Source: Cytophagaceae bacterium (GTDB lineage: Bacteria > Bacteroidota > Bacteroidia > Cytophagales > Spirosomataceae). From it: DNA of 59,597 bases. The stretch spans positions 1-59,597 of the forward strand of contig JADKIR010000002.1 of assembly GCA_016722655.1 (NCBI GenBank), given 5' to 3'. Shown in pieces: positions 16,993-27,370 of this stretch (positions are counted from its first letter, which is position 1; each line of letters opens with the position of its first letter). The notes beneath the pieces are model-generated. The model was not told where the DNA came from. It saw nothing but the letters and a program-made list of their open reading frames with translations, and did no database searches. The translations under genes and the position numbers were made by a program.

Positions 16993-18732
16993 TTACTTTA
17001 AAATATTTGCTAAAATTTTCAATTTACTATCGTCAATAGTGCCATCGTTGTTTAATCTTGGAACTAACGCCCACTGTCCACACTCCAACATTTCAGAGTA
17101 AGAATAAACATTTACAAACGGCAGCTTATCACCCCATTTCTCACCCAGCTCCGCTATCATCTTAAAATGATTCTCAATATCCTGATTAGTAGCCTCATGA
17201 ATAGATGGTGCCTGAGGCTTAAACTGAAACATATTCTGAAAACCTAGCGTGATCGTCGGGATAACAGTATTACCCGCATTCAGTCTATTTTCCAGCTCCG
17301 ACTTATGAGCTGATATATGCTCAGCTTGGGTATAAGGTCTATTAGGTCCCGATATCGGTGCCGTATAAGCCCCAAGTGCATCAAATCCACTCGGGCGATC
17401 ATAGTCATAAAACCACGTATGGTCATGTATCAAAAAAACATTTGGCACCAAACTCTTTAGCAAATCCACAAACACAGTCCGCCTCACCTCACCATTACAC
17501 CTCACAAACCCATCCGCAGGCTCCAATCTCACAGGCCCTGTATAGCCTTCATTCTCCTTCCAGTAGCTTTCATTTGGTTCAACTACCCAATGAGCTCCCG
17601 ACTGCAAAATATATCTCTCGGTACTAAACTGCGTTCCCCTCACATCGTTAATCCATACGACCGGCCTATTGTTGTATTTATAATAATATTTGGTTGTCAT
17701 TTCTTTAGCAATCTTCAACACCATGCCCTTATCAAGGTTATTCAGGGTATAAGCGTATTGAACTTTTTCTTTGAACGGTGACTTGCTTGTCAAATAAAAC
17801 CTCGAATGCTCGCTTATAATCGTATTATCCGCGTACAAAAAGAAATTAAACGCCTTTACTCCGGCACCCGAAGCATATTCAAGATCCTTGTCAAGCGAGG
17901 CTTGCGTGTAGTTAAAATCAACAGTCGCAGTTCCGTTGACACTTATATTTTGACCGTCGCGATAATCAGTCATTGTAATCGTCCTGGGCTCATGGTAAGA
18001 TCCCCAAAATGGCGGCTTTTGATTATACAAACTCAATCCAAACCTATTACGGCTCGGCTCATTTACTAGCGGATTATATCCATTAGGATTACAACTCCCA
18101 ACACCCGGAGGGCAATTCACATAATCTCTTGTAAACCCATTCCAATAGCTCAATATCACATCTAATTTAAATTTATATTCATTCCCCTGAATTTTATTTT
18201 TATAAAAAACCCCATCTTTAAAAAAATAATTTGTATTTAATTTTAAAAACGATTCGGTAGGGAAATTTTTGTAAGGGAAAAGCCCATTTAAATTAGTTTC
18301 AGGCACTGATGTGTCTATTTTTATATTACCTAAATTAAGATTTGAAATTTTTACATTATCCTTTAAAATGTTTATTCCGGATATTGCATATTCATCTCCG
18401 TTCTTATAATTTCTTAATAAGTAAAATTTTCCATCTAATCGCCATGCTTCAATATCCATGTGCAATCCTGTAATTTTATCATCCCAATCTGCAACTTTTT
18501 TAAAAATTACTTCATTTGGCGGTGAAATAATAACTACTTCGTTAAACTTGTTATCAATCTCAAATTTTCCTTCACGATATAAATACAATGATTTATCCTT
18601 TTTTTGATAGTACAGTTTGCCCTCTGACGGCTTTTTTACATTAGAGGTATCTTTTACCACGTTTTGACCAAAAGACACCACAACGGCAAATAAAACTAAA
18701 ATTAGAACGAATAAGATTTTTTGTTTTTTCAT
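16993..18732 (-). CDS. Secreted glycosidase-like protein (possible depolymerase)
   Basis: About 579 residues from the Met of MKKQKILFVLILVLF; a longer frame upstream overlaps the capsid gene terminator and is unlikely. The N-terminus is a clear signal peptide. The C-terminal two thirds contain patterns such as ASGAGVKAFNFFLYADN, RPVVWINDVRG and DALGAYTAPI, resembling barrel glycosidases of the GH71/GH99-like (WbsX-related) group. It is set off by terminators on both sides, so it may be independently expressed. Secretion by the infected cell rather than virion attachment would be unusual. Substrate unknown. Confidence 0.6.
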   Translation of the reverse strand: MKKQKILFVLILVLFAVVVSFGQNVVKDTSNVKKPSEGKLYYQKKDKSLYLYREGKFEIDNKFNEVVIISPPNEVIFKKVADWDDKITGLHMDIEAWRLDGKFYLLRNYKNGDEYAISGINILKDNVKISNLNLGNIKIDTSVPETNLNGLFPYKNFPTESFLKLNTNYFFKDGVFYKNKIQGNEYKFKLDVILSYWNGFTRDYVNCPPGVGSCNPNGYNPLVNEPSRNRFGLSLYNQKPPFWGSYHEPRTITMTDYRDGQNISVNGTATVDFNYTQASLDKDLEYASGAGVKAFNFFLYADNTIISEHSRFYLTSKSPFKEKVQYAYTLNNLDKGMVLKIAKEMTTKYYYKYNNRPVVWINDVRGTQFSTERYILQSGAHWVVEPNESYWKENEGYTGPVRLEPADGFVRCNGEVRRTVFVDLLKSLVPNVFLIHDHTWFYDYDRPSGFDALGAYTAPISGPNRPYTQAEHISAHKSELENRLNAGNTVIPTITLGFQNMFQFKPQAPSIHEATNQDIENHFKMIAELGEKWGDKLPFVNVYSYSEMLECGQWALVPRLNNDGTIDDSKLKILANILK

Positions 18733-18761
18733 GATTAAAATGTTTGTTTTCACAATATTAC

Positions 18762-18796
18762 AAAAAAAAACGGCCAATCTTTCAAAAGGCCGTCTT
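18762..18796 (-). terminator. Rho-independent terminator after the capsid gene
   Basis: On the minus strand ACGGCC...GGCCGT form a GC-rich stem with a 14-base loop followed by ten T. It sits about 20 bases after the stop of the major capsid gene and should end the structural transcript. Confidence 0.85.
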
Positions 18797-18818
18797 AAAA
18801 TAACAATCAAAAACCAGA

Positions 18819-20027
18819 TCAAGGAGTTACTCCGTTATCAATTTTGTATTGGAAAATACCAGTTACTCCATCTGTATTTGCAGGGGATGTGACAAAATTA
18901 TACTGCATAGAAGGAACAAACGTCAATGCGAATGCCGCATTTCCGCTGTTATCACAATCTTGCTCAATAAGCCTTAAATCAAAAATCATAGCAGGATCGC
19001 CATAATCCTGAATATAAGCAGGGTCATCAAATCTAAATTGAGGCTCTACAATTCTAAATGAACCAAAAGTAGTAGCTTTGATTTGATTTTTCCCGGCAAC
19101 CAATTGCATATTTCTCCATTTGTCAATATTCAAGAAAACAAATGTTTCAGGCCACAAGACAATGATATTGTTTGCTTCGGTTTCACCAAGGGCAGCGGTT
19201 AATTTGTCAGAGTAATAATACTCATAAGGTGAATTAAGCAAATCACCATAATTTAAACCAACATCAGAACAGCAAGCAATTTCAAGTTTTTTGAAATATC
19301 TTCTCATGTCCAGGCTATCGGTTATGATAATTGGCCTTCCACTTAATTGATGCACTAATTGAAGTTTGTCAACTTCCTCGGCAAAGTCAGACAAAGGAGG
19401 ATTGTTTAGATTGTTTACATCAAACAATTTTATCAATTGAGCATCAGAAAGGAATTCGCCTGCATTATCAGGATCTGGATAAAGTTTATTGGCACCTACA
19501 CCCGCAGCAAGTTTAGTTCCTGCATAGGTATCAATATGATTGATAATTTTTCTAACACGGTCTGCAAGTTGACCATTGATGGTATTTCTTCTATTTCCTC
19601 CAACGTTAGAACGAACTCCATGTTTTCCGGCAAATTGGGCTTCAACAGCATCATATTCGGCACAAATCGCATTTGCAGTTGCATTTGTGATTTTGTATCC
19701 CAATTCAGCATATTGGTTGATGATATACTTAACCCTTTCACGTTTTGACATTGTTTCAGTTCCCCCACAAGTGGCAGAAGTCACAACATCATCTTCAGTA
19801 AGATCACCAGCTACACGAAAATCAAGATTGGCTACTGGATAACCATTCTCATCGTAAGATACAGTTCCATCCTCTCTTTCAGGATATAAAGCGGCTCTAA
19901 TTCTCGCATTTTGCGGAGAAAGGGCGGCACGCAAAAGCCCAATATTTGGCATATTTACACCAGCAGCCAAAACAGAATCGTCAAGATTTTTGACTACTTT
20001 TTGACAGGTAATTGCTAATTCCGACAT
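18819..20027 (-). CDS. Major capsid protein
   Basis: A 402-residue soluble protein lacking any signal peptide or membrane segment, directly after a scaffold-like gene and followed by a strong terminator, the usual place for the main capsid gene. Sequence features (N-terminal helix, long middle domain, beta-rich C-terminus FALTFVPSMQYNFV) suit an HK97-fold shell protein, but the family is inferred from position and size more than from motif. Confidence 0.75.
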   Translation of the reverse strand: MSELAITCQKVVKNLDDSVLAAGVNMPNIGLLRAALSPQNARIRAALYPEREDGTVSYDENGYPVANLDFRVAGDLTEDDVVTSATCGGTETMSKRERVKYIINQYAELGYKITNATANAICAEYDAVEAQFAGKHGVRSNVGGNRRNTINGQLADRVRKIINHIDTYAGTKLAAGVGANKLYPDPDNAGEFLSDAQLIKLFDVNNLNNPPLSDFAEEVDKLQLVHQLSGRPIIITDSLDMRRYFKKLEIACCSDVGLNYGDLLNSPYEYYYSDKLTAALGETEANNIIVLWPETFVFLNIDKWRNMQLVAGKNQIKATTFGSFRIVEPQFRFDDPAYIQDYGDPAMIFDLRLIEQDCDNSGNAAFALTFVPSMQYNFVTSPANTDGVTGIFQYKIDNGVTP

Positions 20028-20046
20028 TTATTTAATTATTTGTGAC

Positions 20047-20913
20047 TCAGTTTCCATTTTTTGCTCTGATTCTTTCAAATACTCCTTTTTTAGGGTCTTT
20101 TGAAAAATCAATATCAATTTCCACTGGATCAGGTACATTACTTTTTTTCTCGTACTTGTACTCCTTAATTACCGAACCAATAGCCCAATCGAGATTTACC
20201 TCATCATGAGTTTTTGTAGTAAAAGGAGTTTTGGTTTCTTTGTTTAAAAGTTTTTCGGTTTCATGGTCAACTTCGATATTGTTTTTCGCTAAGAATTCAT
20301 TCAAATCCGCCTTGAAGTTTTCGGCAAAATGTCTTGACGTTTTAAAGTCATCCGCAATATCAGTTCTCAAAGTTAACAATGTTTGGAGTTTCGTTTCAAA
20401 CAAAGTTTTTTTGTGATTTGCTTCCTGGTCTTTCATCTTTTGGATGTGGGACTCATCAGCCGTTTTCATTGAATCTTTCAACTCTTTGATTTCTTTTCTT
20501 AATGCTTTTTCAAGGTCAGCATCTCCATTTCCTTGTGCTTTACCTAACTTTGTTTCGAGCTTTTTCTTTTGAGTTTCAAATGCCTTTCTTAGCTTAGATG
20601 GCGTTTTGGCCTCATTTTTCAACTCTTGCAATTCGGAATCGTCCAAACCTTCACCAAGAATTTCAAGAATTTGAGCATCAAAACCGTTTAAAGTTTCGGT
20701 TTTAACCTTTTGAGTGATTTGTGGCTCTAAAATGTTTCGTGCCGTATCAATATTGTGTAACGATTCCAGCATTGAATCATAATCTGATTCGTCAATTTCG
20801 ATACTTGATAAGGCCGTGTTTTCTAAAGCCGCCTTAATTGTTTTTCTGTCATCGGTATTGAGCTTCGCCCTTTTCACAATGTCAGTTAAGAGATTTGCTA
20901 ATGTTTTAGCCAT
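20047..20913 (-). CDS. Capsid scaffolding protein
   Basis: 288 residues, highly charged, with a long coiled-coil middle (about 110-175, KKKLETKLGKAQG...EKALRKEIKELKDSM). Position immediately upstream of the capsid gene and the composition match GP20/GP6-type scaffolds that guide procapsid assembly. The gap to the capsid gene is 19 bases. Confidence 0.75.
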   Translation of the reverse strand: MAKTLANLLTDIVKRAKLNTDDRKTIKAALENTALSSIEIDESDYDSMLESLHNIDTARNILEPQITQKVKTETLNGFDAQILEILGEGLDDSELQELKNEAKTPSKLRKAFETQKKKLETKLGKAQGNGDADLEKALRKEIKELKDSMKTADESHIQKMKDQEANHKKTLFETKLQTLLTLRTDIADDFKTSRHFAENFKADLNEFLAKNNIEVDHETEKLLNKETKTPFTTKTHDEVNLDWAIGSVIKEYKYEKKSNVPDPVEIDIDFSKDPKKGVFERIRAKNGN

Positions 20914-21015
20914 GATTTTAAAATTGATTTGTTAAATAAATTAACCAGTGATTTGCTTTTCAGCCGTAAAATTTTTTATAAAAATAGTATTGTTTAGATA
21001 ATTTTTCCAAACAAA

Positions 21016-21408
21016 TCATTCTTTTTCTTCTTTTGGTTTTCTTCCTGCCTTTTTCTTTTCCGTTGATTCTTCTGTTTTTTCAGGTTCTGAATCAGTTACT
21101 TTGTTTTCAACTTCTTCTTTTTGAGGATTAAAATCAATTACAGTTTGATTTGTTTTAACTCCTTCAATAGCTTCAGCTTCTTCTAAAGTTAAAACCTGTC
21201 GAATCGTTTTCCCTCCGATTTTCCTGATAACCTCATAAGCCGGACCAATGATTTTAATGGTTTCATCGGTTTTAATAACCTTTTCGGCATATTCCTTACC
21301 AAGTGCCTTCCTTTTTGTTTTTGAGCTTGTAACTACTTTCCCATGCTCATTTATAAATCCCGTATTTATCGTTTCTTCCACGATAACCATATTTTTTAAT
21401 TCTTTCAT
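21016..21408 (-). CDS. Head-module protein with acidic/basic tail
   Basis: 130 residues: an N-terminal folded part (MKELKNMVIVEETINTGFIN...) and, from about 95, a low-complexity tail rich in E and K ending AGRKPKEEKE, an AT-hook-like GRKP. It is located between the head morphogenesis and scaffold genes; perhaps a head-completion or decoration protein. A partial copy occurs at 59431-59597. Confidence 0.55.
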   Translation of the reverse strand: MKELKNMVIVEETINTGFINEHGKVVTSSKTKRKALGKEYAEKVIKTDETIKIIGPAYEVIRKIGGKTIRQVLTLEEAEAIEGVKTNQTVIDFNPQKEEVENKVTDSEPEKTEESTEKKKAGRKPKEEKE

Positions 21409-21426
21409 AAAATTTATCGTTTAAAA

Positions 21427-21702
21427 TTAAATTTCGTTTTCTTCTTCTTTTTCTTTAAAATCAATCTCCTGACTTTCATCAGCAATTTCAGTTTCTTTTG
21501 TCTTTTTTGACTTTTCTTTTTTAGTCGAAATTGATTCCTGAACAATGACTTCTTCTTTTTCGGCTTTAATTTCCTCATAAGTCATTCCGTGGACTTTCAT
21601 AAACTTTTTGTTGTCATTAATCCACGTCTGATTAGTTTTGAATGTTTCAGGTTGAACATTTTTCAAAACCTTTTTTTTGGTAACTATAAATTCTTTTTCC
21701 AT
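21427..21702 (-). CDS. Small charged head-module protein
   Basis: 91 residues (MEKEFIVTKKKVLKNVQPET...) with a Lys/Glu-rich C-terminal half. It starts two bases after the stop of the head morphogenesis gene, so co-transcribed. No recognised domain. Confidence 0.55.
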   Translation of the reverse strand: MEKEFIVTKKKVLKNVQPETFKTNQTWINDNKKFMKVHGMTYEEIKAEKEEVIVQESISTKKEKSKKTKETEIADESQEIDFKEKEEENEI

Positions 21703-21703
21703 T

Positions 21704-22534
21704 TTATTTATTAAGTTTTTGATACAAATTCTTTGAAATTGGCCTTAATGTATGTCGGCAATTATATCCTCCTCTATACACAAATATAGTATTTTTATCA
21801 GTTCCAGGTATTTTTCCTGCCCAATTCAACTCCGGCCATGACTGAATTTCCTTTTTTGTAAAAACTTTGCCATATCTTGAAATGCAAAACTGCCGGCTTG
21901 TTTTCATTTTTGTTCCGGCATAATAATAGTATTCAATACCAAGATCATTGCTTATCTTTAATTGATAAGTCTGTGTCATTTGGTATAATGAATCAGTCGT
22001 AATTTGTTCTACATACCTGGTTGTAATATTTGCCTTTGAAAAATAATCTTTTAAGTATGCCCGAAGTTCTTTTTTTGTGATTCCGGTCATATTTAAATCA
22101 TAGATTTTGTCAACGATTTTATTACTCACAATTTGACTTATTCCGGCACCTGTTAGAGATTCTTTCAAATAAAGTATTGATTCTTTATATATTTCACGGT
22201 ATAATTCTTTTTTGTATGCCGAACTTAAAGCCGAAAAATACTCATTTGCGATTGCAACTATTTCTTTATACCCGGTTAATAAAGTCAAATATCCATCGGC
22301 AATAGCTCCGTTTTGAATAGTCTTTGCAAGTTCATCACGGAATTTATTAATTACTTTATTCCTTTCAAGTCTGGAAGTTAAATCTAAGTCAGAACTCAAA
22401 GTATCAATAAAATCTAAAATAGAATTTTGAATTTCTTTTGAAACTTTTAGATTGAAATTTTCAACAAAAGCAAATACCAAACCTTCAAGTTTGGCATCTA
22501 TTTCGTCTAATATTTTCAAATCTTGTTCATCCAT
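21704..22534 (-). CDS. Head morphogenesis protein, SPP1 gp7 / Mu F-like
   Basis: 276 residues. The C-terminus has the family signature SRQFCISRYGKVFTKKEI followed by W...NWAGKIPGT and YRGGYNCRH (about 255-263). The N-terminal 150 residues are helical. These minor capsid proteins sit next to the portal and help start head assembly or DNA entry. It follows the portal gene with one base between them. Confidence 0.88.
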   Translation of the reverse strand: MDEQDLKILDEIDAKLEGLVFAFVENFNLKVSKEIQNSILDFIDTLSSDLDLTSRLERNKVINKFRDELAKTIQNGAIADGYLTLLTGYKEIVAIANEYFSALSSAYKKELYREIYKESILYLKESLTGAGISQIVSNKIVDKIYDLNMTGITKKELRAYLKDYFSKANITTRYVEQITTDSLYQMTQTYQLKISNDLGIEYYYYAGTKMKTSRQFCISRYGKVFTKKEIQSWPELNWAGKIPGTDKNTIFVYRGGYNCRHTLRPISKNLYQKLNK

Positions 22535-22535
22535 T

Positions 22536-24287
22536 TTATATCACTTCAACTACTGGCAACGTTGGCATTTGTGGCCTTTGAGATATTAATTCATTGGCAT
22601 ATTTTACAAGAATATTCCATTTTTCAACCGCCTCCATACTTTCCCATTTCATTTCTTCTCTTATAGCCCGATCAATAAACGCTTTAAAATTGGCTCCAAT
22701 AATGTAATAAGTTTCAGAAAGTCCATTTGTAGAAGTTCCAGCACCGCCACCAAACAAGCTAATAACATCCGAAACGCTCATTCCTAAAGTCGGATTTAAA
22801 CTTATTTCATCAATAATATTTTTTGTTTCTTTTGAGTTGTCACCAAAAACCAACTTGCAATATTTCAATTCTAAAGACTTTACAATTTCGGCACTCATTC
22901 CCGAATCTTTAGCGGTTTTTATTTCAGCTAAAACCATTTCAGGTGACATTACATCAAATGAAATTGGAATAGTTATTTCCGGTATTCTTACAAATTTTTG
23001 ATTTTCAGCATTTATACCAAATAATTGAGCGTCAATAAACTTATAAATAGGAATCAGAATATTTTCAATCAAATGCCTACCTTCTGAATATATCCTTTGA
23101 GAAAATTCAAGTCTATTATATTGTTTTGAAAGACCAGATTCTGCTGAATTTAAATCTTTTTTACGCAATATTCCAAAATCAATTGCATCATAAGCATCGT
23201 CAACATGATTATAATATGCCTTTGTCAATTCCTGAACAGCTGCAATATTTCTTGGTATAAAACCACCTGGAGAATTGAAAGGGAATTTGCTTTGATCTTT
23301 AAGAAAATTATCCTCATAGGTATCAATCAATAATACATCAAGATTGCCCCATGATAAAGTCCCGTGACCGTCACAAGTTTTACATTTGGCATTAGGGCTC
23401 TCTAAAGTAGGTATTGTTTTTCTGCCATTGCAAGTAGGGCATTTTTTAGGGACATTTGCCATTCAAGCGTATGTACATGATGATTCAGCTCAATTTCAAT
23501 ATCTGAACTTCTGGATATAGCCTTTTTAAAGTCAGGCAAAGAATCAGATAGTAAAGATTTAAATAAAACATTTTCACTTGAATCAGTCTTTTCAATATGT
23601 CGGCCTAATTTTAAAGCCGGCATTACACCGCAATAATGCTGAATTTGGCCTTGTAACTTGCAATTTTTCACGATTGCCTAAAGTCGAATGATTTACTATC
23701 CAATATGATATTTCATCGATAAAAAAGTAGTTTGTTTCATCCTGAGATAAAATTTGTCTTAAAACACAATATTTGTTTTTAACAAAATATAAAACATCAG
23801 ATTCTAAAAAAATCTTTGGGTATGGTTTGTAGCTATCTGTTTGTGTTTGTGGCGGATTTGTGTCTAAAACGGCAATTACTGAATTTGGAGTTTTTGCATA
23901 AGCATTTACCCCAATTGTAAAAAGCCAATTCACCAAGCTATTTGATCCGTTGAAATTATTTTCGCAATAGTCTCTTAATAAATTAATTCCAGAATCATCA
24001 AGTGGATAATTAACTAAAAAATCCTCTGATTGTTCAACCTTGATAAGTTTGTCAAGAATCCGGCTCAAGTGACCTTTAACCGGATTCTTAAACACTGACT
24101 TACGATATTCTTTGTCTTTCTTTGCCTCTTTTGGCCTTTCCAAATTTAAAAAAGCTGGATAATCATCACCAAAAGTTTCATTAATCTCATTTGCTATTTT
24201 AACAGATTCATCATAAAACGAATGTTTCAATTGATTTTCTTCTAAAATCAACTTTAATTTTTCCTGAATATCTGTTATCGTTAACAT
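22536..24287 (-). CDS. Portal protein with internal zinc ribbon; frame broken twice
   Basis: In this copy the gene falls into three pieces: 23592-24287, a middle piece, and 22536-23462. The terminal copy at 56550-58299 reads through both breaks, giving ...REKLQVTGPIQHYCG... and ...EWQMSPKKCPTCNG.... So one +1 (near 23645-23655) and one -1 (near 23450) indel explain the breaks; the full product is about 583 residues. It contains a DnaJ-like CPTCNG...CKTCDGHG zinc ribbon after about residue 275. The portal call rests on size, position next to the gp7-like gene and upstream of scaffold and capsid, and the helical C-terminus. Confidence 0.75.
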
Positions 24288-24322
24288 CGGATTTTTAAAT
24301 CAAATTAAGAAAGAAAAAATTA

Positions 24323-25276
24323 TCAAGCTGGCTTAGTTACAATTTCCATGCAATATTCACCAACAACACAAGCACTTGATATTGCCAAAACGCGGAATTT
24401 TCTTTTTGTGTTGGCCGGTTGAGCATTTACAGTTACAATACCGGTATTTTCATCAATCAAAGTTCCAGTAGGCAACCCACCACCACAATCTACATGAAGT
24501 TCCCATTTCAAACAGTTAGTTTGTCCTGTAACATTGAAATCAAGTGTAGTTGTCAAAGTTCCGGCTGCAACTGCCGTAAATACATTACAAGGACTCCCGC
24601 AAGTATCTTTTGCAAGTTTTAATGCATCCAAAGTAGGATCTGTAATTGTCAACTTAGTAAATCCTTCCAATTTACTTGCATCTACATTACCATAAGGCAC
24701 TGGCTCACCATCGCCCAAATAACGGAAAGAAAAACCACCGTTAATAATATCTGCAGAATTGCCGGTTATCTCATGTCCGATCCCAAACCATGTTACTTTT
24801 TTACCTATAACCAAATGTACTTTACTTTCAGTCCAATACACAACGTCATAATTTACAAGGTTCTGACGTAACCAGTTCATCCACTTTACCGTTTGAGTTG
24901 AATAAAAATATTCATACACAAACTCAAATACGTTATTTACTTCTCCGGTTGGCTGTGGGTCGTTTTGTAACCCATATGTTACCGAAGCCATCTTTTCCTC
25001 TGGCTTTGATTTTTTACCGTTTAAATGCCCATTTGGGAAATAATACGCCTTACCAGATAGTTGTAAAGCTCTAATAATGTCAATGACATCATCTGCAGCA
25101 GTAGTTCCATCTGAAATCAACGCTTCGGTAACATCTTCGGCCTCTAATTCGCCTTTTTCAACCAATGCAAGTGCTATGATGTTGCTTTTTTCGCTTCCAG
25201 GGGAAGTTATAAAGTTTTCAAAACACTGTACATTTTGTGAGCAAGCCATAACGAGATTAATTCCGCTAATGTTCAT
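24323..25276 (-). CDS. Structural protein with C-terminal Ig-like domain
   Basis: 317 residues. The N-terminal half (to about 215) is a mixed domain beginning MNISGINLVMACSQNVQCFE. From about 240 a beta-rich stretch with LTTTLDFNVTGQTN, a conserved Cys and CVVGEYCMEIVTKPA resembles the Ig/cadherin-like domains found on phage tail tubes or heads. It lies directly upstream of the portal gene. It could be the major tail protein or a head decoration protein. Confidence 0.5.
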   Translation of the reverse strand: MNISGINLVMACSQNVQCFENFITSPGSEKSNIIALALVEKGELEAEDVTEALISDGTTAADDVIDIIRALQLSGKAYYFPNGHLNGKKSKPEEKMASVTYGLQNDPQPTGEVNNVFEFVYEYFYSTQTVKWMNWLRQNLVNYDVVYWTESKVHLVIGKKVTWFGIGHEITGNSADIINGGFSFRYLGDGEPVPYGNVDASKLEGFTKLTITDPTLDALKLAKDTCGSPCNVFTAVAAGTLTTTLDFNVTGQTNCLKWELHVDCGGGLPTGTLIDENTGIVTVNAQPANTKRKFRVLAISSACVVGEYCMEIVTKPA

Positions 25277-25329
25277 GTTCTTTTTTCGTTTAAATTTAAA
25301 AATATAGTTTTTTTTGCCGAAAACTCAAA

Positions 25330-26187
25330 TTAATTACAACCAAATTCGCCTGTCAATATGGTAACAGTACCTATATTTTCTGTTGGCGTTGTTGTCGTCG
25401 TGCCATTCCATACATAACCTCCAGCCGGATATGAATCTCCCGCCTTTGAAAGTGATTGATTAACTATGTTAATTACAGTTGTCGTTTGTTTTACCGTCCC
25501 ATCAGAACACCTTACAATATTATAGTATAAAGTTGTTGCTGGACATCCAGTTTCGCCAACCAATATAGAAACTTCCCCTCTAAAGTTTGGTGCTGTTGTT
25601 TGTGTCGTTCCATTCCAACGGTGCAAGCCGTGTATTGGGTGCGAAACTCTCTGATTAGCAACCGTTAATACGGTAGTTGTTTGATAAACGTTACCATCAA
25701 CGCATGAAACAATATTGTAGAATGTTGTTGGCTCAACTGGCGGTTCTTCACAATTAGGCAAATTGCCACCGCAATAAATACAATCTTCTTGTGCTAATAC
25801 ACCTTTGGCGATAACGCCACCGTCACCATCGTACACCTCACGATAGAAATCTTTTTCAGAACATATAAGCCGGCCTGTTAATTCACCTGAAGGTTTATCG
25901 GCTGCATCAATTACGCAATCGGTTGAAATTCTTCCAACAAATGCAGAACATGACTTACTAACACAAGATGGAGTGTTTATTTCACACCAAATTTCAGTGG
26001 CATAAACCAATGGATCACCAACTGGTATTAAGGCTAATCCACCGTTAATTATTCCGTCACCAATTTGTCCGGTGCTATCATGCAAAGTGACTTCGACACC
26101 ATCCAACAACAAATCAGCACCTACCAACACTTCAGTAGATCCTTCTATACAAAACTCTAATATTTTAGGCGTTTTACACTTTCCCAT
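25330..26187 (-). CDS. Cys-rich structural protein with tandem repeats
   Basis: 285 residues with two parts. The first (about 1-150) carries the module ELTGRLICSEKDFYREVYDG...EDCIYCGGNLPNC shared with the upstream neighbour. The second holds two 60-residue repeats starting FYNIVSCVDGNVYQTTTV and YYNIVRCSDGTVKQTTTV, each ending in a Gly/Thr-rich beta segment. Many cysteines suggest disulphides, so the protein may be exposed on the virion. A diverged allele lies at 54658-55513. Confidence 0.6.
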   Translation of the reverse strand: MGKCKTPKILEFCIEGSTEVLVGADLLLDGVEVTLHDSTGQIGDGIINGGLALIPVGDPLVYATEIWCEINTPSCVSKSCSAFVGRISTDCVIDAADKPSGELTGRLICSEKDFYREVYDGDGGVIAKGVLAQEDCIYCGGNLPNCEEPPVEPTTFYNIVSCVDGNVYQTTTVLTVANQRVSHPIHGLHRWNGTTQTTAPNFRGEVSILVGETGCPATTLYYNIVRCSDGTVKQTTTVINIVNQSLSKAGDSYPAGGYVWNGTTTTTPTENIGTVTILTGEFGCN

Positions 26188-26199
26188 TTTTTAAAAATA

Positions 26200-27176
26200 T
26201 TATACGCAACTTGGTTCAGTACCTCCACAAAGATAGCAATTTTCTTGCACTACAATCCCGGCAACCTTTTGACCATACTCATTAAATACCTCTTTATGCA
26301 AGTCGGTATCAAGACAAATAAATGCACCTGTCAAAGTTCCTTCTGGTAATATTCCACTTGCATCAATGCAACCAACTTCACCGCTTACATATTCACCAAC
26401 TACATATTCACAACTTTGTACATTGCAATTATTTGTGTCAACAAAACAGTATATTACATTACCAGTTTTAAGTGGAGAATCTAATTTTATAAGACATTTT
26501 GCATCTTTTACATATCCAAACTCTCCTGTATTTAAGTAAATTTTTAGTCCATTTGGAAGTTCAGTTGCATCAATAAGAACATAATTACTACCGTTATAAA
26601 TGCCGTTTAGGAAGTCTGGTTGATGACAAACGAAATCAGAATCTTCAACATTTATTTCAGTGTAAACAAATTTCATTAAATCATTTGGTTCACCTAAAAT
26701 AGCAAATTGAAAAGTTTCATTGAATTGAACTTGAAAACTTCCTGATTCGTAACTAACCCAAACAAACGATTCATCTGGCTTTACATTTCTTACCCATGCA
26801 GTTTCCCCATGTGAAAATATGCCAAAATCAACAGCCATCAATAATTCATCAGTAACTTGAATTATCTTGTTTTGATCACCTGCAATAGTGTAATAAGTAC
26901 CTGAATTAGTAGGTAATTTTATTGGGGTAGTATCCGTTTTTTTTTAAGCTCAATAAATGGTGAATCTGAAATCAAATAAAACTTGTAACCGTTGTAAGTT
27001 GACCAATTGAAATTAGGGATACCACTAATAACCGAATAAGTAGCAACCCCGATATTTACCGGAATCTGACCAAACTTTTCATTAATATTAGCGGTTGATG
27101 TATAATCTTCATTTATTTCTAAAATGAAATCTTCATCTATTCCGTTTGATAACTTGATAAAATCAAAATGAATCAT
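26200..27176 (-). CDS. Structural protein, frame broken in an A-run
   Basis: Two open pieces (27176-26919 and 26841-26200) belong to one gene of about 325 codons. The coding A9 run at 26937-26945 has lost a T that the terminal copy keeps (AAAAAAATAACGG at about 53899), and restoring it joins ...SPFIELKK to ITDTTPIKLPTNSG and on to LLMAVDFGIF. The C-terminal 110 residues share the Cys-rich TLTGAFIC...ENCYLCGGTEPSC module with the downstream protein. First gene of its transcript. Confidence 0.65.
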
Positions 27177-27263
27177 TTAAAACAAAGTTTTTTTTGATTT
27201 GCGATTTGCCTGAATTGGCCATTGGTTTGTGGGCAACTAACCCACCGTTGTAGAAATTCAATT

Positions 27264-27297
27264 CAAATATAAATAGTTTTTGATTTAATTGTGCAAA
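27264..27297 (-). promoter_or_regulatory. Bacteroidota-type promoter for the head-module operon
   Basis: On the minus strand TTTG (27294-27297) and TATATTTG (27264-27271), an exact TAnnTTTG, are 22 bases apart, close to the -33/-7 spacing of Bacteroidota sigma promoters. It faces the gene starting at 27176, with a leader of about 80 bases. Confidence 0.65.
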
Positions 27298-27370
27298 GTT
27301 TTTTTTATTGAGTATTTTAAATAATTTAACAAAAATATTTAAATATATTTTTTATTTAGAAAAATAGTAG

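Noticed and set aside
17358..18069. Plus-strand frames opposite the secreted protein gene
   Set aside because: Shadow frames of a gene with a clear signal peptide and terminators; low-quality composition.
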